Assembly: GCA_013400975.1 (NCBI GenBank)
Contig: WBMZ01009007.1
Span: forward strand, 18,809 to 82,808
Direction: 5' to 3'
Source: Atrichornis clamosus
Taxonomy: Eukaryota > Chordata > Aves > Passeriformes > Menuridae
Length of the DNA stretch: 64,000 bases
The translations under genes and the position numbers were made by a program. This document shows positions 1-11,318 of this stretch, one piece after another. The notes beneath the pieces are model-generated. The model saw nothing but the letters and a program-made list of their open reading frames with translations. It was not told the origin of the DNA and searched no databases. Numbering within the stretch: the first letter of the stretch is position 1; each line of letters opens with the position of its first letter.

Positions 1-2729
1 CCAGGGCTGGGACTTGTCTGGTGCTTCCTCAATGAAGACAAGATTTCCATTTCATGCTTTAGCAAGGAAATGCCGTCCCTGTCCATTCCAATTTGGGAGC
101 AGCTAAATAAGAAGTAACTCAAGTGAGGATAATTGCTGGCTGGTAAATAGAGGAGGCAGAACTATTCCAGCAGACAGTGCATTTCTAAATTGAGCCCTTC
201 ATGGTTATTATATGATGATTTTATGTGAACTTCCCATTTTCAGCCAGGGTTCCTTGTAAATCCTGGGCAAAATTTCCCCAGGAGAAGATCCAAGCACACC
301 TTGAGTTCAAAGCAGGGCCGAGCCAAGGTCTGGGAAGTTCTGAGCACTGGCATTCCTGCCATGTGCTCCAGGGACATGGAAACAGACCCTGAGCTGCATC
401 CTCAGGGCCTGATCCAGAAAACACTGGTGACAGTGACTGATCCTCTGGCTTTACTGGGCTCTGGATCAATCCTTGCTTTGGGAGGAGGATGCCGCTGGCC
501 CCATCCAGGCTGGCACAGGGACAGGAGCATCCAAATTCCCGAGGAAATGAACACCAAGTAAAGCTCAAACAATGGGACCAGGCTCAGGTTTTGTCTCCTA
601 CGATTTTTTCAGAGCAACCTGGCAGCTCTGCTCCTCTGTACAACACCCAGCTTGGGAGATGACAGCAGTGATAACGTGGGATTCCTCAGCACATATCAAG
701 TGCCAGCCTGAGAGCAGCATCCTTCCCTGTGACAGCTCTCAGAACAAGCAGGAAAAATGCAAATCCCATCCCGTTTTGTGGCTGCAGCTCAGTCTGCCAG
801 GCAGAGCTGGCATGGTGCTGTCATCTACTGAGCAAAGTGCCTCAGACAGCGCTGGATCAGGACTCAGCATGGGATAATCAGTTTGGAGACGAGTTCTGTG
901 CTGCATTATCCTCACTTGTTCGTGACCAGCTGAAGGAAGAGAGCTGCCTGAAATCAGATCTGACAAAGCAGCACGAGATTCCCCGGTTTGGGTTGCTGAG
1001 GGAAGTGTGGTTTCTTTTTTGGCCTGGAGAGATGTAAATACAGAGGCAGCCTGAGCCTCTGCGAGTCCCATCCGAAAATTGTGGGATTGAAACCCGTGCA
1101 CAGGGTCTGCAGTGCTGGGATGCAGCTGTACCTGTTGCAGGGTCACCCAGAGCAGGAATTGCTGCCCAAGGATCTGGGATTGATGGAGTCCAAGCTGGGG
1201 TCGTGGATGATTTCCGTGTGCTGAGTGGTCCCAGTGAGATGCTGGCATGGGAGGAAGGATGTTTTTTCCTTGGATTGTTCTTTAACATCTCCCCAAGATG
1301 CAGCACTAGGAGAACACCTCTTGGCACTTTGTGCACCCCAAAATAAATTATTTAGGGCAACTGCCCAAATGCCAGGTCCCTGGGTGCCAGCTGCAGCCAC
1401 GGGGGGCTTGCTGGTGTCCAGAATTAGTGACAAAACAGAGGAGGGGAAACACAAATACCCACTCCAGGGACAAATCCTGTGTGTGGCCAAGCTGGAATTT
1501 GCTCCCAGGCCAGTGGAGCAACCAGACTCTCCCTTAAGTGTATTCCTGGACCCTTGTGTCCTGTGGGATTCCTCCTCTGTGCCAACCAACCTTGAAACAC
1601 ACCTGAAGCAGAAGGGGCTGCTCCAGCTACAGACCCTAAAAAGTCAGTGGCATCTAATTCACTTCTCCGTGAAGGCTTTTGGAGACTTGGCATATGGAAG
1701 GGGCTGTAAAAATCCATCTTCTGCTCTATAACCCATGTCAGAGCACGAGCTAATTGCCTATCAATATGCCAGGGTTTTATAGGGCAATTCCTCCTCCTGC
1801 ACTCGAAGGAGCACACACTGTGCAAGGAGAAAATATAAGAGAGATTCTTTGTTGTTTCCTAGCTTGTTTTAAGCCTTTCCTCAATTGGTGTTTGCTTGTT
1901 TTACCAGTGTTTTTAAAGCCCCCCTCGGTCCATGTGGTGCAATATTGAGTATGGAATGAGAAATGTGGCTGTTCTGGGTCTGAGGAGCTGCTAAAGGAAT
2001 CAGGGACAGATGAAAAAACTACCAACTGTGCTTCTTCAGAGGAAAAAGATTTCTTTTTTATGTGCTCAAGTGCAACAGCACAAGCGAGCAGTGCTAGATT
2101 CTGATTTTGATTAATAGTTGGCTAGAGATAATCTTGAACTATTGGGGATTAGGGAAACAGTCCTCCAACACTGAAGTCTTGGAGGGGAAAATCTGTCTGT
2201 GAGCCACAAAGCTCCAGCACCAGCTTGGAAACAGAAGGAAAAGGCAGAACTGATGTGGACAGAGCCTCAGCTGGTGACAGCAACACTGGAACCTGTGGAG
2301 CTGTAGGGCGTCCATGGGCTCGGGAAGTCTGGGGGCTGATGTCCTTGGACTTGGAAGCAGGGAAGATCCTGGGGTGTGTCCTCGTGCAGTTATTAGGTGG
2401 GGATTTGAAATGCATTTGCTCACATCAAAGGTGTAAAAAAATCCAGAGCAGTGCCCCCCGCACCCCCTGAGCTGATGGGGCCGCTGGAGAGGAGCCTGGG
2501 CTGCCTCCAGGTTATTCCCAATCCCACAAAGATGCCATTAAACACTCCAGGCAAAGGGCAAGGGGGTTTGGTAACCAGGAGGTGGAGTCTCACTGATTAG
2601 GCCCTATAACCAAGGTCACATTGGGAGCTGAACTGGGAGAAAATGACTCTGTTGGTGTCCAAAGAGCTGCCAAACCCCCAAGGAGAGCTGGTCCAGAAAC
2701 CCCAAAACCCGATGGGGAATCCCTCTAGC
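1..2729. other. Unique sequence, no gene recognised
   Basis: This is moderate-GC single-copy-looking DNA. Open frames occur on both strands, for example about 169 codons on the minus strand at 739-1248 overlapping one on the plus strand at 1225-1731. Their composition is rich in Ser, Pro, Cys and Trp, and none matches a family I know. I see no repeat, tRNA or promoter signature here. Confidence 0.6.
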
Positions 2730-2870
2730 ACAGAGCTGCTCTGAGCAAAGCCAGCATCTCCACCCATCTTCATTTAAATTCTCCAAGCAGTTGTGGATGC
2801 ATTATATCCCCGGGGAATCTCTTCCAAAGCTTAATTACACTCCCTGTAAGGAAAGGACGGCCTCTTTTCT
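2730..2870 (-). repeat. Possible degraded CR1 fragment
   Basis: The order of short blocks resembles an old CR1 tail read in reverse: a stretch like 'ctccaagcagttgtgg', then a CTTCCAAAGCTTAATTACAC-like piece, then 'ctgtaaggaaagg'. These match the usual 'small cell of phrases' of avian CR1 but with heavy divergence, and no terminal repeat is visible. It could equally be unique sequence. Confidence 0.38.
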
Positions 2871-3399
2871 GCTTTTATTTTCCTGAGATGTGTTTTCAGC
2901 GTGGTGCAGGGAGGAGGAAGAGCTGACATGGGCCAAGTGCTGTGAAGATCATTAGGAAGGTGCACACAGCAAGGGCCACTTTCTTCCCTGTGATACCAGA
3001 ATAACTCCCTGAGTAATATTTAAGAGCTTTGCTCAGGTCTCTGAGAGCAGGACTGACCTCAGCTGATTGCATTCTCAGGCAAAAATCATCTGAAAACCAC
3101 GGGGTTCTTCTGACCAAGGATTTGGACAATTCTTTCCTGGCTGGAAGAAAAGGGATGTTGGTATCTCTAAAAATCAATCACCAAGCGGATGCAGTCCTGC
3201 AAAAAGCCGTCAGCAAACCTCTGCCCTGACAGCAGCAGCAGCAAGGTGCTTTTCCCACTTCAGCTTTTCAAGGGAATGTAATCACCAGGAATCAGGAGCT
3301 AGGCTGGCTTCCAAAACTGCACAAGTTCCTGAGAAATCCATCAGTTTGTCCATAAATCTCAAAGATGGAGAGACACCTAAACACATTTGTTTTGTGAAG

Positions 3400-3780
3400 T
3401 CTCAGATTGTTCCGAGGGAAATTCCCTTATTTGTCTTTATTTCTGAAGTGTATCTGGTTGTAAAGTTATGATGATGGCTTCTTCATTTCATTAGTGTGTG
3501 TTTGATGATAGATAATAATTGTCATTATGATTTAATACATTCATGTATTCAAGTTTAAGAAGAGATCCCTCATATATTACTTCTCTTCAGGCATTAAAGA
3601 CATCTGCTTTATTAATGTCTTACAATAAACGAAGGACTAGATTTAATAGCAGAGGTTTTATAGATTTTTTTATTATATTAGCCAATTATTGAAAACATAC
3701 CTGTTGAAACACAGCAACTCTGGAAGGGCTCTATACCCACAGCACAGTTAAGCCTCAAGATATTTATTTAATAATTTATT
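3400..3780. other. AT-rich non-coding block, candidate conserved element
   Basis: About 380 bases are clearly richer in A and T than their surroundings, with many TAAT and ATTA cores (homeodomain-type) and no simple-repeat structure. No open frame of note crosses it. AT-rich, non-repetitive islands of this kind are often conserved non-coding elements in vertebrates, but conservation cannot be seen from one genome. Confidence 0.3.
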
Positions 3781-3882
3781 GGCATAAATTGTACCTGGCA
3801 CCAGAGCAGGCAGGAGCCGGGGTGCAGGGTCTGTGCTGCTGTCCTCTCTTCCTCCTCCCTGGATCCAGTGCAGGCTCTGCTG

Positions 3883-3901
3883 TCCATCCATCCATCCATC
3901 C
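3883..3901. repeat. (TCCA)n microsatellite
   Basis: Nearly five uninterrupted copies of the tetramer TCCA are directly visible. Confidence 0.85.
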
Positions 3902-6900
3902 GGTACGGACACGGCATCAGGTGCCAAGGGAATGCTAAACCTGGGTTCCTGGTCCAACACCCACCTCACTCAGGACAGTGCTGGCAAAAGACCTGTTCTC
4001 TCACGTTCCCCAGAGGAGAAAGGATCTGTCTCCACATCCCAGTTAGGGAAATAAAACGGCTTGTCCGATATCCCATCAGGAATTCAGGGACACACCTACC
4101 CCCGTGGACCATGAGCATCTCTCTCAGACCTTCCATTTGGGTACCAGTTCATTTCTGGTACCAAAATGGGCATTGGCTGCTCCTTCTCCTCCCCAGCATC
4201 AGCACCTGGGACCTCCCTGTGGATCCTTCACCCCCAGGTGCCATCCCGAGGGAATGCCTGGCCCTGCATATCCCAGACTTTCATCTGACCCACACATGGG
4301 GGAGAAGACAGTAAAATAAAAGAAACAGCAGAATCTGTGCAAGGCAGAGGGGAACAGGAGCTGGATTTGCTGCCTGCTGGGCAGCTTCATCCCATCACTC
4401 TCCTGAATATCCCTGGCAGCTCCAAGTCAAGCACATGCTCCTCAGCCTTGGCTGCTTCCAGTCAAAATATCCTACCCATGCAAACCCCATTCCTGATCTT
4501 CACTGTCCTGATGCCACAACTGGGGGTTTTCCTGGAGGTGGGTCCCTGGGAGTGAATATTCCGTGTGCTGTCAAGCCTTTGGATGGAGCAGGACTGGCCA
4601 GCAGGGCCCTGGCTCCCCTGCAGGGCAGTGGCCAACTGCACCCAGAGCTGCTCAGACCCACAAAGCAGAGCTGGGAAATGGGGTTTGGGAGTCATTCCCC
4701 ACCCTGAGCCTAAAGCTGTGCCCGAAATTCCTGTGGTGCACACAGGTTTATGTTGGCCTGTTCCTCGTGGGCTGCCAGGGCCAAGGCAAACAAAAGGGGA
4801 GAAGTGATTCTAATTATTTGATGCATTAAAGGCACTGCCAGTTCCAGGAAAAACACGAGAGGTGAGATGAGGCTTTTTCCTTTTGTGTGTTAGAGCACAG
4901 GTCTTTCATTTTTTTCCAGCTCTGGCACAAAGCATCACTTGTGAGCTCTGCTCAGGGATGCAGAGGATAAAAGGCAGCAGCAGCAGCAAAGCTGAGGCAC
5001 ACGTGGAAGCTGCCTCCGGGAGAGGGGTGAGATTGGATTCATGGCAAACCTGCTGTATTGACACAGGAAACACTGCTCCTGGTGCTGGGGGAAGCGTGGC
5101 CCTGAAGCTGGGAGACTTGAACAGCTCTGCTACAGAGGTCCCCATTTATTGTGCATCAGCAGAACTCAGCTAAGCTGGAAATGTCCCAAAGAGACCTTTC
5201 CCTGTGGCAGCACTGCCAGCCCTGGATCCACAGTGGGATTCCAGACCCTTCTTTCTGCTTTTCCTCGTGAATTTTAGCAGGTTGCTGCAGCACTGCCAAG
5301 GTGCTGGACCTGCTGAGCCCAACTGCTGCCTGGAGATCCCTCCCTGCCCCAGACCCCAGATTCTCTGCAGAATTAATTTTGAACTCAAACCTGCCCTGCG
5401 CTCGAGCTGTGATGTGTCTGCAGGTCACTGGGCTGGCTGGAGCAGCAGCCAGTGGCCACTGGCAGGTGGGTGGCAGCTGCCCAGGACCTGCTGGCACCAG
5501 GGGCAGGTGTGTGGGGCCGAAGGAAAACCCCAAATCCAGCAGGTTCCTGCCTGTCCAGGGCTGGAGCTGCCCCTCCCAAGGCAGCCTGTCAGAAATCATT
5601 AACAGCAAGCCCTCAGCTCCTCCACTACCTTGCAGCATCCTCCTTCCAGCTCATTTGCATCTCCCAAGTGGATCTCACCACTTGCTGCAGCAATTACTTA
5701 GCGAAAAAAGAGGGTCCTAATTAAAAGGCTCATTAATAGGGCTACTGGAAGAGCCACTTAACCAGAGCTCTCCCTTTGAGGCAGTAAGTGCAGAAGGAAC
5801 AGGGAAGTGGTCTGGGAGTACCGGGGTTGTCCCTGATCTTCCAGGAAGGGATTGCGTGGTGGGATTTGCCAGGTCAGGTTTGGGAGCCCCTGTGAATTCT
5901 GGTGACCCCAGGAACAACGCAGAGGCTGCTGTGAAATTCAGTCACAGATCCTTAGTGCTGGGACTTGATCCCTCATTATTAATTCAGCATAAACTGCCTC
6001 AGGCTGGGGTAGACAATACTGGTTTGAGTTGGGAGTGCTGCTGGGGTGATCTCCAGCCCAAGCTGGACCAGACCCAGCAACCAAACACCAGCTGCTGCCA
6101 GGGGAGGGATGAGGATCACCCCAAACCCTTTGCTGAAAACTGGGGAAATGGGGAAAAACACCATTAAAACATCAGGCAGTTCTGGAAAGAGGAAGAAGAA
6201 GGAAAAAGAAAAGTCCTACACGAAGTTCTGTGGTGTTCAGGAGAGTCCTGGTGGCTGCAGTGGGCAAGCTGGGGATGGGCCAGCTGGCCCCAGGCCCCCA
6301 AGGACGAGCCCCCTCATTGCAGCCCCGTGTGAGGAGTGCATGTGAGCAAAGGGCAGCTCCTGGAGCGAGGGAGGGGCAGGAGGAGGCTGGGAAGTGGTGT
6401 CAGGGACACAGCTGGCAAGTCAGCCGGCCCTGCAGGCTGACACAGCTCATTTTCCATGCAGAAGGGCCAGGATCCACCGGCCAGACAGTCCTGCCTGCAC
6501 GGAGCTGGGCGCAGAGTAGAGAATAGCCCCGAAGTTCACGGGAGGGTCAAGTTTCTGGAGCACTCTTTGGCATGGGCTGTCCAGTGGTGCCTCCAAGGGA
6601 GCCAGGAACATGTGTGCTGGAGCTTAAGTGGAGGAGACAAACCCTAATCCTACCATAACCTGCAAAATCGCTGGGATATAGCAGCAAATGAGCTTTTTGG
6701 AGAGGTTTCTCACTTTTCTTAGGCCACCACGGCCGACCCTTTCTTCAGACTCCTCAAACTTCGGTAGCTGGAAAGTGCGGAAGATGGAAACTCTGGAAAG
6801 AAATAAAACTTGCATGGGAAAAGAGAAAACAAGGATTTCTGACCATTCCCAGGCATGACTCGTCCTGTTAGATGTGGTTGGTGCTGCTATTTTTATTTGC

Positions 6901-7695
6901 ACGGCTTCAAATTGCTTTCTCATTCATGAAAAACGTGTGCTCCCTCCTCGGCTCGGGGAACTGGAGAAGTGGTGGGAGAAATCCATCAGCCCTCTGTGCT
7001 CCCATCCCTGCTGACAGCAGAGGGGGGAAGATGAGTCTGGATCCCAGGGGAACTGGACAAGGAGATGTAAAGAGAAGGAGGAAGCTTGGGATGCTGGGGC
7101 TGGAGGAGGAGAAGGAGAAGCAGTGGGCATGTTCCCCTGAGACAGGATGATCTTCAGTAAGAGCCTGGTGTGGAACAGAGGCCCTTAATTACAGAGGAAT
7201 CTGGGCCTCATTTAGTGTTAATTCAGCCCTGGGAGCAGGAAAAGCACGTCAGGAAAATGAAGGTGGCTTTTTGACACGTGCCCTGGAGGGAGGGCACCGG
7301 CGCTGGGGGTGCGGTGGGTGGGGGCCAGGGACAGGCAGGATTTGCTCTGGGATGGCAGCAGCCACGAGGGACTGGGCTCTGGAGGTCCCTGGAGCATTTT
7401 GAGGGGGATTTGGAGAGGATTGTGCTTTTTGTATGACCAGGGAATTTCTCCTTGAGACACTCAAACCCCTTCTGTAGTAAAAGATCATGGTCTTTTACCA
7501 GCCAGGCTTCCTCTGCATTTTGCACCTGCAGCTCTGGATATGCCAAACCTGAGTGTTTGGGAGTCTGAGGGAAAAAAATACAGAGGATTAAAAAAGAAAG
7601 AGCTCACAGGGTCACCAAGGTCTCTTCAGGTGCTTGAATCCAGAGTTTCTGCCTCCATGCCTTCTAAAACCAGTGTGAGTGAGGGTGGAGTGGGA
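3902..7695. other. Unique sequence, no gene recognised
   Basis: Nothing supportable was found. Purine-rich stretches lie at about 6181-6213 and 7060-7120. The open frames overlap on both strands and have no recognisable motif. Confidence 0.6.
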
Positions 7696-7924
7696 TCACA
7701 GAATCCCAGACTGGTTTGGGTTGGAAGGGACCTTAAAGCCCATCCAGTGCCACCCCCTGCCATGGGCAGGGACACCTCCCACTATCCCAGGGTGCTCCCA
7801 GCCCCGTCCAACCTGGCCTTGGACACTTCCAGGGATGGGGCAGCCACAGCTGCTCTGGGCACCCTGTGCCAGGGCCTCCCCACCCTCACAGGGAAAAATT
7901 CCTTCCCAATATCCCATCCAAACC
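7696..7924 (-). mobile_element. CR1 LINE 3'-end fragment
   Basis: On the plus strand the copy opens with TCACAGAATCCCAGA, the reverse complement of the CR1 terminal repeat. It continues with GGTTTGGGTTGGAAGGGACC and later the block CACTTCCAGGGATGGGGCAG, then a 'cctcacaggg..aattccttcccaat' stretch. This order is characteristic of the last few hundred bases of avian CR1, so the element points to the minus strand. It is strongly 5'-truncated, as most CR1 copies are, and has no coding capacity. Its upstream end touches the 89-bp duplication around the N at 8014. Confidence 0.93.
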
Positions 7925-8013
7925 AGGCCAGATGTGGGACTCCCCTTGTGACCCAAGTGCCTGGTTTAGGACAAACCTAAAGAAGGTGTCCAGGAAGGGC
8001 TGGCTCAGAGGTT
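7925..8013 (+). repeat. 89-bp direct repeat, copy 1 (left of N)
   Basis: The segment beginning AGGCCAGATGTGGGACTCCC and ending in ...CAGAGGTT is repeated base for base at 8015-8103, with only an N between the two. Exact identity with one separating N suggests an unmerged overlap of two contigs rather than a biological duplication. Confidence 0.95.
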
Positions 8014-8014
8014 N
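8014..8014. other. Assembly gap (single N)
   Basis: This is the only ambiguous base noticed in the window. It sits exactly between two identical 89-bp segments, so the gap length is probably not real and the true sequence most likely has one copy. Confidence 0.9.
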
Positions 8015-8103
8015 AGGCCAGATGTGGGACTCCCCTTGTGACCCAAGTGCCTGGTTTAGGACAAACCTAAAGAAGGTGTCCAGGAAGGGCTGGCTCAGAG
8101 GTT
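8015..8103 (+). repeat. 89-bp direct repeat, copy 2 (right of N)
   Basis: Identical to 7925-8013 along its full length. The unique flank continues at 8104. Confidence 0.95.
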
Positions 8104-11080
8104 TCCATCTCTGTCCTGGACAGGAATTGCTGAAGAGCAGCTGCCAAGCCCTGAGCTGGTGGCGTTCCATGGGTGACACCGAATCCTGGAGCCCTCCTGG
8201 AGGCCTCCTCTGCCTCAGGGCTGAGCGACTGCAGCTCGAGCAGCATCTGCAGCACCCAGTGCTGGGGGAAGGCACCACTGCAGCCCATCCCTGTGACTCT
8301 GAGGGATTTTGGGTCATGTCCAAAGCAAACACTGGAAGTTGCACGAAGGAAATCAGACGTGCAGAGAGGGACTTGGGTTTGTAAGGCTTGGATCTCTCAG
8401 GGCACTTGAAGGAAAAAACACAAAGTTTGTGTTTCATTGCCTCGGCTTGACTCTTTCACCTCCTCACTTTATTGATTCACCAGAACCTTCTAAATGCAGT
8501 TAATAGCATTTTTAAATGTTTATGTTTGCAGTACTTATGTTTATTAAGGAAAGGCTTCTCTTTAATATTGGCCTTTTCTTTCTCCTTCAGCTGGCAAGCA
8601 GCTCCCAGAAGCTTGTACTGATTCTGATCAGATGTCTAAAACTTTCCACATATGATGCCAAATTAACATCTCTGACTGTAGAAATGGCTGTGGATAAACA
8701 CATGTATATCTAGGAAAAACAAATGCTAAGGAAAAGATACACAGAGCTGTGTGTGCAATAAAAATGCCTCTCTCCTTCTCCATTAGAGACGTGCCAAAAT
8801 GTGAGGTGGGGAGCAGGAGGGGGAAAATGGGAGGGGAAGGATCCAGCTCTTCCCGCAGTGCCCAGATCCGAGTGCCCATGGTGATGCCGAGGGGTTGGGA
8901 AAGGAGAACCAGTTGTGTAGAGCAAGGGAAGGAGGAGAGAGGGGGATCAGTAAACTGCATCTCCATGAAGGCCGATACCACGCTCCTGCTTTTCCAAGGT
9001 GATAAATAAGGGAAAAGCTCCCAGAGCAGTGGTTAAACCAGAGAGAACTGGCAAGCAGCATTCTCAACATCTGCTACCTTTAAAAACATATGTCTGTGAA
9101 ACACAAGCACTGCACAGGGCTCTCTGAAGGCCTTCTCTGGTCCCTGCTCAGGGAAGGGAGCTGGGAATCGTGATGCGGGGTGGGATGGAGCCCACCCAGC
9201 TGCACTGCACTTTCCAAGGACAGCAGTGGGGACGAGGCTGATGGAGAAGGTCTCCAGGAGTTTGCCATGAGCTGCACCCCGTGCCCAGGATGAAAGGTTA
9301 AAGAGAGGTGAGCAAACACAGCTTGATGAAATCTGTTTGTTCCCCCTCTTATGACTTCTCCAGCACCCATTAGTGCCTCTGTTGCCATCCCCTCACACCT
9401 TGTTATCCCCAAATCCTGGCTCTGATCTGGGGACTCAGGGAACGGCTCATTAAACGTGCTCCTCTGTGCTGAGGCAAGGCAGCCTCGTCCCCAGTTTGCC
9501 ACGGAGTGCCAAGTCAGAGCCAGCAGGGTTGAGGACGAAAAATTAGCAATTAGATAAAAGCCTAGAGCCTTCCTCTTCCTCCTCCTCCTTACAGGCTGGT
9601 TCTGCTGGGGCTAACCAGGACATGGTAAAACTGATGCACAGTTGGGGAATGTTACTCATCCAAAGTTTGGCACCTTAAAGGGAATACGTCATGGGAATGT
9701 GGAAGGCACCAAGCAGGCTGATTTCCACAGGCAGAGCAGCAGCACCTCGGGAAGGAGACAAAAAGCTGCAGACCTGTAAAGGCTGTTGCTGAAGGTGCTT
9801 GCTCAGCTCCCACATCCTCCTGAAAGAAAAACTGCCTGCTTTTAGGGAAGTGCTCATCCCAAACTCCCAAAGCTTCCTCGCTCTGCAAACTCCATCCCAA
9901 AAGCACGTCTGGCTCTGGTGACACCGCCATTTGTGTCATTCCCCATCCCATCCCAAACCCCGAAGTGAGTGTCCAGCGCTCCCTGGGGCTCTCCCTGCTC
10001 CGTGCTCGGGTGCTCTCCGTGAGCACAGCGCTGGGACTGCCAGCCCCACGTCCCTGCCATGTCACCAGGGCTGGGTTCGTGGCTCGGTCACATGCAGATG
10101 AGGAGCTCGGAGTGTCCATGTGGCACCGTCCTCCCTCAGAGCTCCACGGCTTCAAAGCCAGCCCGGCGTCCTCTCCCCTTCGGAGCAGCAGATGGCCCAG
10201 AGCAGAGACAAATTCCAGAGCCGAGGTTGCCATCTGGGTCGTGTCCATCTGTGCTGAGCTGCAGCTGATGAAACGCGAGGGCTGGACTTGAATTTTCCAA
10301 TATCTCATAAATGTTTGACTAAACTCTCCACTCGGCGCTATGCATTTAATAACGGGGTTTTTTGGTTGTCATGTTCTGTATTCTGAACAATGCCTGCATA
10401 GGAGCAAGCTCTGCTTTCAGTTACTCCGGGTTTCTAGAGGCCATTTCCCCAATTTCTGCTCGTGGAAATAGGAGAAGATGGTCTGTAATTTTAATTGCTG
10501 TTTGAAATACCCGTAAATGAATGTGGGCTTTCTGTCTGCTTGGGAAGCTGAGCTGTTGGCAGATGTTTCCAAAAGCCTCATTATCAATGCAAACAAAACC
10601 CGGTTTTTGCACTCAGAAATTTGCCAGGGGATGCAGAAGAAAGCAATAAAGCCCTGTTAGGTGATTCACAGGGCATCCTCCCAGGAGAATGAAAAAATAT
10701 ATATTTGCCATCTGGTGCAATCAGACGCCTTCCAAAATCATCCAACCCTTCCCATTTTCCTCAGAAATATCTTCATGAGCAACGGACAGAGGCATCCTTG
10801 GAGGCAGCCAGAGCAGGGCCAAATTGAGGACACATTTGGAGGAACAAACCTCTCCTTTCCCATCCATATTCTGTTTCTAATTTACATTAATCATGTACAT
10901 GATATTTTTAATTTCTCCTGTGTTGGGATTCAGCCTGTGCTAAGGAAAAGGGCTGGTCCCGTGGTTGTGGCAGGGAATGAGGGCTCAGGTGTCTGGGCTG
11001 TGTTTGAGGGCACACTGGTGGCTTTTTGCATTTTTGGGGGAGAAATCAGGTCCATCCTTTTTTGGGGCACAGAAATGTTC
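8104..11080. other. Unique sequence, no gene recognised
   Basis: AT-rich around 8480-8720, with a CT-rich run near 9570-9592. A 218-codon minus-strand frame at 9652-10308 has no recognisable domain and overlaps plus-strand frames, so it is not called. Confidence 0.6.
10705..10718 (-). promoter_or_regulatory. Weak CTCF-like motif
   Basis: The minus strand reads GCACCAGATGGCAA, matching 12 of 14 positions of the CTCF core CCASYAGRKGGCRS. One match of this quality is expected by chance at a noticeable rate. Confidence 0.3.
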
Positions 11081-11318
11081 ATGGAATCCCAGAATGGTCT
11101 GGTTTGGGTTGGAAGGACCTTAAAGCTCATTCAGTCCCACCCTCTTCCACGGGCAGGGACACCAACTATCCCAGGTTGCTCCAACCTGGCCTTGGGCACT
11201 TCCAGGGATGGGGCAGCCACAGCTTCTCTGGGCAACCTGTGCCAGGGCCTCATCTCACAGGGAAGAATTCCTTCCCAATATCCCATGTAAACCTATCTCT
11301 GGCAGTTTAAAGCCATTA
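11081..11318 (-). mobile_element. CR1 LINE 3'-end fragment
   Basis: The plus strand shows ATGGAATCCCAGAATGG, then GGTTTGGGTTGGAAGGACCT, 'cacgggcagggacacc', CACTTCCAGGGATGGGGCAG and 'cagtttaaagccatt'. This is the CR1 tail in reverse orientation. The copy is 5'-truncated and non-coding. It carries small deletions compared with the 7.7-kb copy, including one in the 'ctcccactatccc' part. Confidence 0.92.

Noticed and set aside
7866..8437. 172- and 183-codon frames crossing the N
   Set aside because: They contain the same peptide twice because they run across the duplicated assembly seam.
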